Origin: Chthonobacter rhizosphaerae
Lineage (GTDB): Bacteria; Pseudomonadota; Alphaproteobacteria; Rhizobiales; Pleomorphomonadaceae
DNA length: 64,000 nucleotides
Direction: 5' to 3'
Assembly (NCBI RefSeq): GCF_013839525.1
Contig: NZ_JACDIS010000014.1
Coordinates: forward strand, 1 to 64,000
Positions within the stretch are counted from its first letter, which is position 1, and each line of letters starts with the position of its first letter. The notes below the pieces were generated by a model. It was not told the origin of the DNA. It searched no databases and was given only the letters and a program-made list of their open reading frames with translations. Positions 26,371 through 34,643 of the stretch are shown in pieces. A program made the position numbers and the translations under genes.

Positions 26371-27468
26371 ATGCGTATCGCGCAGATCGCTCCTCTCGCG
26401 GAGGGAGTGCCTCCACGACGCTACGGCGGGACTGAACGGGTGGTCTCATGGTTGACCGAGGAACTCGTCGAGCGCGGTCATGAGGTGACGCTCTTTGCAA
26501 GCGGCGACTCCGAGACGGCGGCCGAGCTCGTCGCCTGCGTGCCGTGGGGCCTGCGACTTGCCGGGATCAGGGATCCGACAGCGAGTCACCTGGCGATGCT
26601 GGAAGATGTGCGCCGTCGTGAAGCCGAGTTCGATGTCATCCACTTCCACATCGACCTCCTGCAGTTCTCGGTGTTTCGATCCTCCTCGCAGGCGCGGCTC
26701 ACAACAGCGCACGGTCGGATGGATCTGCCGGATTCCGCCCCCGTCTACCGCACATTTCCCGAGATGCCCCTAGTCTCGATCTCAAACAACCAGCGGGTGT
26801 TCGCGCCACTTGGCACGAACTGGGTGGACACGATCTACCATGGCCTTCCGACTTCGGCGGCTCCGTTCATCGCGCGCGGTGGCGACTACCTCGCGTTCCT
26901 GGGACGCATCGCGCCCGAGAAGCGTCCCGACCGGGCTATCGAGATCGCGACGCGAGCCGGTATTCCCCTCAAGATCGCCGCGAAGATCGACAGCGCCGAC
27001 CAGGCATACTTTCGGGAGGTGATCCAGCCATTGCTGGACAACCCCCTCGTGGAGTTCGTCGGCGAGATCGGCGACCACGAGAAGGGCGAGTTCCTCGGCA
27101 ACGCGCTCGCGCTCCTGTTCCCGATCGACTGGCCGGAGCCGTTCGGCCTTGTGATGATCGAAGCTATGGCGGCCGGCACGCCCGTGATCGCGTGGCGAGC
27201 CGGGTCGGTTCCGGAGATCGTCGATATATGCGTTACCGGCCTGATCGTGGACTCCCTGGCCGGGGCGGTCGAGGCTGTCGAACAGGCGATAGCCCTGCCA
27301 CGCGCCCGCGTCCGGCAGCAATTCGACAAGCGGTTCACGGCGGGGCGCATGGCAGACGATTATGTCCGCCTCTACGACCGGCTTCTCGGCGGCGCGGAGA
27401 CTTCCCTCCGTTTTCCACAGGTACAACCACCGCATTTCCCGGAAACGGCGCTCCGGGTCGGCAAGTAG
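26371..27468 (+). CDS. GT4-family glycosyltransferase
   Basis: A 365-residue GT-B glycosyltransferase. The N-terminal domain has the glycine-rich RRYGGTERVVSWLTEEL and HEVTLFASGDS; the C-terminal donor-binding domain has YLAFLGRIAPEKRPDRA and DWPEPFGLVMIEAMAAGTPV, with the E-x7-E motif of family 4. It transfers a sugar from an activated donor; the acceptor is unknown. I start at MRIAQIAPLAEG (26371), nine bases after GGGAG; an ATG three codons upstream lies too close to that site. The next gene follows within a few bases, so both form an operon, apparently under the EcfG-type promoter. The pairing with a debranching-type glucosidase suggests a role in glucan or trehalose-like storage or protection, which is inference. 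Confidence 0.9.
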   Translation: MRIAQIAPLAEGVPPRRYGGTERVVSWLTEELVERGHEVTLFASGDSETAAELVACVPWGLRLAGIRDPTASHLAMLEDVRRREAEFDVIHFHIDLLQFSVFRSSSQARLTTAHGRMDLPDSAPVYRTFPEMPLVSISNNQRVFAPLGTNWVDTIYHGLPTSAAPFIARGGDYLAFLGRIAPEKRPDRAIEIATRAGIPLKIAAKIDSADQAYFREVIQPLLDNPLVEFVGEIGDHEKGEFLGNALALLFPIDWPEPFGLVMIEAMAAGTPVIAWRAGSVPEIVDICVTGLIVDSLAGAVEAVEQAIALPRARVRQQFDKRFTAGRMADDYVRLYDRLLGGAETSLRFPQVQPPHFPETALRVGK

Positions 27469-27480
27469 GTGGAGAGCAAG

Positions 27481-29658
27481 GTGACAGAGCACCCACAGCC
27501 CGACGGGGACCGCAACGTCTGGTCGGAGCAAGAGATCGCGTCGCAGACCTCCGTCGTCGATCGACCGCAATACAGCCTCAAGCACGGCGAAGCCTTTGTG
27601 GTGCTCGACTGCTGCGGGAACATCGGCGCCATGCCCGGCACGGCGGAAGGGCTCTTTTACAAGGACACGCGCTACCTGTCCCGTTTCGAGCTGAGGATCG
27701 AGGGCCAGCGGCTGGTTCTTCTGAGTGCATCAGTGCATCAGGACAAGCCGGCGCTCGCGATCGACCTCACGAATCCCGACCTCGTCGTAACGGGCGAACC
27801 GGTCCCCCACGACACGATCGCGATCGAACGCACGCGGTTCATTCGTCGCGCCGTCGCCTACGAGCGGATCAAGATCCGCAACTACGGAAGTGCGCGCGCC
27901 CGGTTCGGGATGGACGTCCTGTTCGGGTCCGACTTTCGAGACCTCTTCGAGGTGCGCGGGATGAAGCGCCGCGCCCGCGGCAAGACCTCGGCCCGTGTTG
28001 TCGACCGCGCCGCGGTGGAGTTCGCCTATGCCGGGCTTGACGGCATCGAGCGGGCAACGGCGATCACTTTCAGCCCGGAACTCGCCCGCCTGACGGTCGA
28101 TCGGGCTTCCTGGACTGTGGAACTGGCGCCCGGCGAAGAAACGGTGCTGTTCGTGGACGTTGCCTGCGGCGAGCAGACATTGCCGGAACCCGAGCGCTTC
28201 CTCGTGGGTTTGCACGGCGTACGACGGGAGCGGCGCGCTCTCTGCGCCGGCGCGGCACGGATCTCGACATCGAACGAACTTTTCGACGAGGTGCTCGGAC
28301 GGGCTCGATCCGACGTCTATACGGTCACCACGGCGACGCCGCTCGGCCCCTATCCCTATGCGGGCATCCCCTGGTTCAGCACGATGTTCGGGCGGGACGG
28401 CATCATCACGGCGTTGCTCTTCGCCTGGATGGACCCGAGTCTTGCGCGGGGGGTCCTGGAAAACCTCGCGGCGCTTCAGGCGACGGGGTTCAACCGCGCC
28501 GCCGACGCGGAGCCCGGCAAGATCATGCACGAGATTAGACACGGCGAGATGGCGAACGCCGGCGAGGTGCCGTTCAGGCGCTACTACGGCTCGGTGGACG
28601 CGACGCCGCTCTTCGTGATGCTCGCCGGGCAATACTTCGAACGGACCGGCGATCGTGAGACGATCGGGCGCCTTTGGCCCAATGTCGAGGCCGCGCTCAG
28701 TTGGATCGACACCTATGGCGACCGCGACGGCGACGGCTTCGTCGAGTACCAGCGGGAGACCGAGAGCGGTCTCGCCAACCAGGGCTGGAAGGATTCGCAC
28801 GACGCGGTCTTCCATGCCGACGGGACGATGGCATCAGGGCCCATCGCGCTCTGCGAGGTCCAGGCCTATGTCTTCGCCGCGAAGCGTTCAGCCGCGACTC
28901 TCGCCGAGGCGCTCGGGATGCCCGCCGAGGCGCGACGCTTTCGCGACGAGGCGGAGGAGATCCGCGTGCGCTTCGAACGGGCCTTCTGGTGCGAGGAGCT
29001 TGGTACCTACGCCCTCGCGCTCGACGGAGACAAGCACCCCTGTCGTGTCCGCACCTCGAATGCCGGGCACGCCCTCTTTGCCGGGATAGCCGCCCCGGAG
29101 CGCGCGGCCCGTGTCTCGGAAGGCCTGATGCGCCCCTCGGCGTTCAGCGGCTGGGGCATCCGCACGCTGGCTTCGACCGAAGCGCGCTACAATCCTGTCT
29201 CGTACCACAACGGCTCCGTCTGGCCCCACGACAACGCGATCATCGCGATGGGTTTTACCCGCTACGGGTTCATGGATGCGGCACAGCGGATCCTGGGAGC
29301 GCTCTTCGGCGCAGCGACGCATCAGGACGCGATGCGCCTGCCCGAGCTTTTCTGCGGATTCCAGCGCAAGCCCTATCGCGGCCCGACCGCGTATCCGGTC
29401 GCTTGCGCACCGCAGGCCTGGGCGGCAGCCTCCGTCTTCGGAGCGCTCGGCGCGTGCCTTGGCCTGCAACTGCGGCATCCCGAGAACGAGATCCTGTTCG
29501 AGGATCCAACGATGCCCGACTTTCTCCAGGCCATCACGCTGGAGAATCTCACGCTCGGCGACTCCCGCGCCTGCGTCGAACTCCGGCGCTACATGAGCGA
29601 CGTCGCGGTCCATGTGCGCGACCGACAGGGATCTGCACGCGTGCTGGTCACGAAGTGA
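27481..29658 (+). CDS. amylo-alpha-1,6-glucosidase (glycogen-debranching-type)
   Basis: A protein of about 725 residues. The N-terminal GDE_N_bis-type beta domain contains GNIGAMPGTAEGLFYKDTRYL; the C-terminal (alpha/alpha)6 toroid contains AGIPWFSTMFGRDGI, NQGWKDSHDAVFHADG and NGSVWPHDNAIIAMGF, which house the acidic catalytic residues of this glycosidase class. It hydrolyses alpha-1,6 branches or related alpha-glucosides. GTGGAGAG precedes the GTG at 27481; a GTG at 27469, directly abutting the glycosyltransferase stop, is an alternative start. The two genes are tightly linked, so synthesis and trimming of the same glucan is a reasonable hypothesis. No signal peptide, hence cytoplasmic. Confidence 0.9.
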   Translation: MTEHPQPDGDRNVWSEQEIASQTSVVDRPQYSLKHGEAFVVLDCCGNIGAMPGTAEGLFYKDTRYLSRFELRIEGQRLVLLSASVHQDKPALAIDLTNPDLVVTGEPVPHDTIAIERTRFIRRAVAYERIKIRNYGSARARFGMDVLFGSDFRDLFEVRGMKRRARGKTSARVVDRAAVEFAYAGLDGIERATAITFSPELARLTVDRASWTVELAPGEETVLFVDVACGEQTLPEPERFLVGLHGVRRERRALCAGAARISTSNELFDEVLGRARSDVYTVTTATPLGPYPYAGIPWFSTMFGRDGIITALLFAWMDPSLARGVLENLAALQATGFNRAADAEPGKIMHEIRHGEMANAGEVPFRRYYGSVDATPLFVMLAGQYFERTGDRETIGRLWPNVEAALSWIDTYGDRDGDGFVEYQRETESGLANQGWKDSHDAVFHADGTMASGPIALCEVQAYVFAAKRSAATLAEALGMPAEARRFRDEAEEIRVRFERAFWCEELGTYALALDGDKHPCRVRTSNAGHALFAGIAAPERAARVSEGLMRPSAFSGWGIRTLASTEARYNPVSYHNGSVWPHDNAIIAMGFTRYGFMDAAQRILGALFGAATHQDAMRLPELFCGFQRKPYRGPTAYPVACAPQAWAAASVFGALGACLGLQLRHPENEILFEDPTMPDFLQAITLENLTLGDSRACVELRRYMSDVAVHVRDRQGSARVLVTK

Positions 29659-29857
29659 TTGGCTGAGAGATCCGGAGGCCGAAGTAACTGGTGGAAAAGA
29701 ATGCCAAGCTGAAGCAAGAGGTCAGCCACCAAACTTTGGCCATGTGGGCGAGACCGTCGAATCGAAGCATCTCTAGGCAGGCACAAGCGCCCCGGTAAAA
29801 CCCTGGGCAAAGCGAAAGCCCGACGACGCAAGCCGGCCTCTTTGACGGGGTCCTGCC

Positions 29858-31694
29858 CTAAGCGGCGTGGAATCCGGATGAGGCTGCGACCAGGACTGCC
29901 TGCGAGAGGGTCGACACGCCCAGCCTTTGCATGACGTGAGCCCGATGCGTCTCTACCGTTCGAGGACTGAGGCCGATGTCCCGCGCGATCTCCTTTTTTA
30001 TTCGTCTTGCCGGCGAGAAGGCCCACCAGAACGTCGCGCTCGCGGTCTGACATCTCGGCAATGCGCCGCCGCGCCCGGCGAGCTTCGTCGCTCTGTTGGC
30101 CGTCTTCGGCCGGGCTGGCCGCGGCGGATGCGACGGCGGTCAACAAATGACCGATGTCATAGGGAACGGGAAGGAAGTCCGCCGCACCGGCCTTCATGAC
30201 CTCGACCGCGAAGGTCACGTCGCCCTCGGCGTTCCCCACGACGAGAACCGGAAGGTCGATTCGCCTGGATCGGAGCTCCCTGAGGAGAAACGGACCGTCC
30301 GCATCCGAGCGGTGGATCTCCAGGAGGACGCACCCTGGCGCGAGTGCAGGTGCTGCTTCTAGAAAAGACTTATCGGAAGAGAAAACCTGGACTTTGTAGC
30401 CGGCGTGGCGAAGGATATTGGAGATGTTCTGTCGGCCGACCTCTGGGCGATCGACGATGTAGACGAACAGCCCGTCCAGGCGCGTGATGTCTTGGGCGAT
30501 GCCGCCGGCCCGGCAGATTCGCCCTTGTTGATCCCTGATCGGGAAGAACGTGTTTCGGATCCAGCGGATAGCCTGGTCTCGGCGGATGATCCGAAACTCC
30601 CCGGTGCTCGTCTCGCCGAGCTTGACACGTTCCAGCGCGCCGTGCGCCCGTTGTCGATCGTCCGGATGAAGCAAGCGCCAGACGTCGGGATTGCCGAGCA
30701 CATCCTCCCTCCGTTCACCCCAGACCGGTTCGAACGCGGCGCTGAGATACTCCAGGGTCATGGATCCGAAGTCGAGGATCCAGAGAACGTCGGCTGAATT
30801 CTCGGCGAATTGCCGGAATCGTTCCTCGCTCTCCCGAAGGGTCGCTTCGGCCCTCTTGCGCTCCGAGATGTCCAAGGCAGCCCCGATGAAGGCGACGGGT
30901 CGGCCCTGCTCGAACATGGTCTGACCGTGCGTGGAGACCCAGCGCTCGACGCCATCGTTGCCCCACACGCGATAGTCGATGTGGTAGACGCCGTCACCGG
31001 CGGGATCGGTGCAATGGGCGAGATTTGCCTCGACGCGATGTCGGTCCTCGGGATGGATGCCGGCCAGCCAGACGTCCAGGGTGACGGGCGTTTCCGGGGA
31101 CAAGCCCCACATCGCCCGAGCGCGGGCATCCCAGTCCAGCTCGCCGGTCGCCAAATTCCAGGTGTAGGGCGAGACGGCGACGAGATCGACGACGGCCTGT
31201 AACCGTGCCTCGCTCCGGCGGAGAGCGGTCTCGGTATGAACACGCTTCGTCGTCTCGTGAACGGTGCACAAAATCCCGCCGATCCCTCCGGTCTCGTCCC
31301 GAATGGGGCTGTAGGCGAACGAGAACCACGTCTCCTCCGGGAAGCCGCGGCGCATGAGGGTCAGCGGCAGATCCTCAAAATAGCTGGCTTCGCCCATCAT
31401 CGCGCGCTCGGTGATCGGCCCAATGACGTGCCAGACCTCCGACCAGACCTCGGCGAACGGCCGGCCAAGGCTGTCCGGCTTGTTCCCCAAGATCGGGAGG
31501 TAGGCATCATTGTAGAAGCTGGTGAGTTCCGGCCCCCAGGCCACGTAGGTGGGAAAAGCGGAGTTCAACATGATGCTCAACGTGGTGCGGAGCGACTGAG
31601 GCCAGGTCTCGATCGATCCGAGCGATGTCGCCGCCCAATTGTGCGTCCGCACGCGGTTGCCCATGACCCCGCCACCAGGGAAAGTTTCCGCCAT
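29858..31694 (-). pseudogene. PAS-PAS-PAS-receiver-LuxR protein, frameshifted in a poly-A run
   Basis: Starts MAETFPGGGVMGNR at 31694, with AAGGAA seven bases upstream. Three PAS domains follow (SFYNDAYLPILG…, WDARARAMWGLSPET…, SADVLWILDFGS…), then a FixJ-like receiver (FVYIVDRPEVGRQN to MKAGAADFLPVPYDI) and a LuxR-type HTH. In the HTH the frame breaks at a run of six A residues near 29990: the upstream frame gives [15 protein letters not shown], whereas the other frame continues [20 protein letters not shown] and ends at 29858. One extra A explains it. The receiver has Glu (LLEIHRSDADG) where FixJ proteins have the phospho-accepting Asp. Without the shift the HTH would be complete. Confidence 0.8.
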
Positions 31695-32090
31695 GGCCAT
31701 TTCCTTTTCTGGAAAGGCATCGTACTCGCCCAAGTAGGAACTGACCCCTGTGTTCCAGGTCAGGGGAGATGGAACAGCGGCTAAACGGTGAGGGCAGCGA
31801 TACTGTCGCCACCGTCATGTTGCGACCATTCTTGAACGATTATTCGTGTGGGTCAATCGCTCGGGCTTAGGTCATCATCCTCGCGGTGACGGCAATCGGC
31901 GAGAGAGTTAGTCGGTTGATGTCCGCTTCGGGTCATTAGCAGACGACCGGCTTGAACGAGCGACAGATCGCCATGCAAAGCGCTCTACCGTTGGGTTCTG
32001 GATGCCAAATCGGCGTTGGGGTAAAGACTAGGCAACAAAAGTTTCAAACGCTTTAACCGGCGCAAATACAGCAGCTTAAGCTCAAATAAC
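31695..32090. other. gap without recognisable gene
   Basis: About 400 bases of comparatively AT-rich sequence between the PAS-receiver gene and the tRNA-Ser fragment. No frame of interest and no ribosome-binding site with a family match. It would contain the promoter of the PAS-receiver gene. Confidence 0.4.
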
Positions 32091-32154
32091 GGCGGAGAGA
32101 GAGAGGGATTCGAACCCCCGATGCCCTTGCGAGCATGCCGCATTTTGAGTGCGA
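32091..32154 (-). tRNA. partial tRNA-Ser-like sequence (3' portion), cut by an IS end
   Basis: Read on the minus strand this is the 3' part of a class II tRNA. It has an anticodon arm piece CGCACTCAAAATGCGG, a long variable arm (GCATGCTCGCAAGGGCATC), a T-arm GGGGGTTCGAATCCCTC and the acceptor 3' strand CTCTCTCTCCGCC. Acceptor and T-arm fit tRNA-Ser, but the anticodon loop reads CTCAAAA instead of CTTGAAA of tRNA-Ser(UGA), the CT run is two bases too long, and the terminal A of CCA is absent. The 5' half is missing: an IS3 end (TGACCTGCC) begins two bases beyond it. It is a pseudo-tRNA or att-type remnant. Confidence 0.65.
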
Positions 32155-32155
32155 T

Positions 32156-32370
32156 TGACCTGCCATCGAACCTTCATTTAGCGGCGAGCAGAGGCACACC
32201 GGATTATGCGCAAGCGTGCACAGGTGGAGCATAGGTCAATCGGCGGAGCTAATCGGGGTTGCGGAGCCGATCGACATTGCGTGAGGATTGGCTGAAAGGG
32301 CCGCCATCTTCTGGTATTCGAGTGCGAAGTGGGTCAGCTCCGGCTGTAGCTTGTCGGGCCAAGCAATGAA
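32156..32370 (-). pseudogene. C-terminal end of an IS3-family (IS407-like) OrfB plus terminal repeat
   Basis: Starts with the terminal sequence TGACCTGCCAT at 32156 and aligns by eye with the end of the 9.06-kb element over about 200 bases. The minus-strand translation ends ELTHFALEYQKMAALSAN…ISSAD and a stop, matching HSALGYQTPAVYAANL… of the 9-kb OrfB. Only the last ~60 codons remain. It abuts the truncated tRNA-Ser, which it evidently entered. Confidence 0.7.
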
Positions 32371-32628
32371 CCTTTGCGCGGTCAAGGCCGAAGGACATGC
32401 TTCCGTACGGGATCTGGTGGCGCAAGCGGCCCAGGCTTATCACGCCAAGCGAAGAGGGTAGTCGCTGCGGCTACCGCGCGTAGGACGGCGCTGGTCACTG
32501 GTCCATGGGCGTGCTACATTCCTGCTCCATCGAGCACAAAAAAGCGTCGTAAAAACAGGGAGAAACAGAGCTGGCCGCCGTCTCCTCTAGGGAGCGGATC
32601 TAGGCGCTGGTTCCGTAGATGTATACGT
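32371..32628. other. gap without recognisable gene
   Basis: A 258-base space between the IS remnant and the 3' end of the integrase pseudogene. I see no gene, hairpin with T-run or copy of the tRNA-Arg 3' end in it. Confidence 0.35.
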
Positions 32629-34249
32629 TTAAACAATCTTGTCGATTTCGTCTTTTAGTCGCTTGAGGGGAATGCCGCAGTCGAGTGAGCCGTCCGTTCG
32701 GCGCTCCCGACCATAGCGCCTCCCGACCCCGCCGCCAGCGTGTCCGGTCAGCGCTTGATGAACCTCCTCGGCTATATGCGCCTCACGACACGCGCGTTTG
32801 AAGGTATGTCGAAACGAGTGGAAAGTTTTTGCTGGGCAAGAGGCCGAGCCGGATCAACTCACGATGAACCGGGACAGAGCGGACTGACGAGGCGGTTTTG
32901 AGTGACTGCTCATGTCCCTCATCGGTGAAGTCGAAAAACCAAATTCCATTCTCGCCCTGACGAAGGTCCCGGATCCGTAGCTGGGCTATCTCGGTCCGAC
33001 GTGCACCGCTATAAAGAGCGATCAACGGCAGCCAGTAGGCGGCCTCGCCTCGCCCACCGAGCGGACGAGTTCCATGCACGAATACCGGCGAGGCGAACAG
33101 CTTTCGCAGTTCGTCGGCACTAAAGGGTTCGTAAGGTTCGCGCTCCGAGAGGGCGATCTCGAACCCGACATGGAAGGGGTTGCTCCAGGACGCAAGGACT
33201 TCGAAATACCCGTCCTTATCAGCCCGAGCCAGGATGCCGCCGAGGAGGGCGAGGGTCTTGTTGACAGTTTGAGCACTGCGCCTCGGGTAACGATTCAGGT
33301 CACACTTCAAAAGATCAGGGAGCGGCAGGCGGCGGAAATTGTCGGGGAGCCGCGCAGGAAGCTGTGCGAGAGCATCCCGGAAAGCGCGACCATGCGCTTT
33401 GGTAATTACACTGATGGGCAGGTCATCGTAGAGCTCGACAAAGCGGTCAACCGATCGCCGAGCTTCGTTGATTGCCCCTTCGGATGGCTTACGAGCGCCC
33501 CGCCCACCACCATTGGCCCAACGTTCGAAAACTTGTCGGAGTGTTACGCCAGGCCTGCTCGGGCTCTCCTCGACACGAGGGGTTGGCACTTCCTCCCCGG
33601 CCAGTCGCTGCTTGATGCCGTCTATCGCTCGGCGCTGCGCCTTCAGAAACTCGACCTCGAGCTGCCGCCAGGCGGGATCGTCTGGGTGAAGGACAACACC
33701 GCGCTCATGCATTGCCTTGTTTACGATGAACCCAACCTGGTCACCTGGACGCATTCGAGCAAGCTGCGAGCGGACGTCCTTGTCGAGGTACTCGATCAGT
33801 TTTTGATAAAGGGAGAGATCGTCGTCTGTCATCCCCAAACCGTCGTGACGCTTTGATCCTCCAGGCCGCCTCAGGTTTAATCCGATGCCAACGGTACGAA
33901 GTGTCTCATCGCCGCGCAAAATCGCAGCTTCGAAGCTTTGGACGGCGCTAGCCACTTCGTCATTGCGGAGACTTGAGGCGGGACCTCTAGCCAAAAGCGC
34001 CCGTGCCAAGTCGACGAGAGCATGAGCCTCTGCGATATGAAGCAGAACGGAGCGCTCGGCTGCCTTGACATCGTTGGTCCCGAGCGAGCGGACGAGCTCG
34101 GTTTTGAATCGGCCGCATTTGGTATTCACCGCTGGAGCCACCCCGTCCGGCCATGGCACAGGCACGAGCTTACCAGCAATGTCGTCGGGGAAGGGGAACC
34201 GAAACTCAAACCGGTTTGCCCGGCGCTGGACATACTTCATGCGGCCCAT
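32629..34249 (-). pseudogene. tyrosine recombinase (integrase) with DUF6538-type N-terminus, deleted and frameshifted
   Basis: Begins MGRMKYVQRRANRFEFR, typical of integrases with an N-terminal DUF6538 domain. A core-binding domain follows, and the catalytic domain with the first Arg in YSGARRTEIAQL and SVRSVPVHRELIRLGLL. After LLPSKN the frame changes. The rest of the catalytic domain is in another frame: FHSFRHTFKRACREAH with the HxxR box, LTGHAGGGVGRRYG with the Tyr, and PLKRLKDEIDKIV to the stop at 32629. Roughly 50 residues expected between LGLL and FHSFRH are also missing. The enzyme cannot work. Its start lies 95 bases from the 3' end of tRNA-Arg, the usual place for such an integrase. 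Confidence 0.88.
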
Positions 34250-34343
34250 TCCAGCCTACCTGTAGCACGTGAGTGTAGCACGAGCCCGGGAGAAGTGCCG
34301 GAAAACAACGAGCTTTTTGAAACGAAAGCCATTTTCTAAGGAC

Positions 34344-34420
34344 TGGCGCGCCCGAAAGGATTCGAACCTCTGACCCCCAGATTCGTAGTCTGGTGCTCTA
34401 TCCAGCTGAGCTACGGGCGC
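34344..34420 (-). tRNA. tRNA-Arg(ACG)
   Basis: A complete 77-base tRNA including encoded CCA. The acceptor stem GCGCCCG pairs with CGGGCGC, the D-arm contains AGCTCAGCTGGATAGAGC, the anticodon loop CTACGAA gives anticodon ACG (Arg, CGN codons), and the T-arm is AGAGGTTCGAATCCTTT. Its 3' end faces the integrase pseudogene, consistent with use of the tRNA 3' end as attachment site. I found no second copy of its 3' end in the first 34 kb, so the left junction is probably outside the window. Confidence 0.96.
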
Positions 34421-34643
34421 TTGCCAATCATGTCGCCGGGCCGTCGTCCGGTCCGGGTCGTCGGGGGTGTCTCCCGGCGAGGCCGAACGTTTAGACGGTC
34501 GAGGGGGGGATTGCAAGTCCCTTTTTGAAGAGGTCCGGGCGGGGTCGGGAAAACGCGCCGGCTCATCGAAAAGCGAAGCTTCCGCAACCACATAGCCCGG
34601 CGGCGCGAGGGTCGCCGGGCACCGGTTCTCGCGGCCTTCCGGC

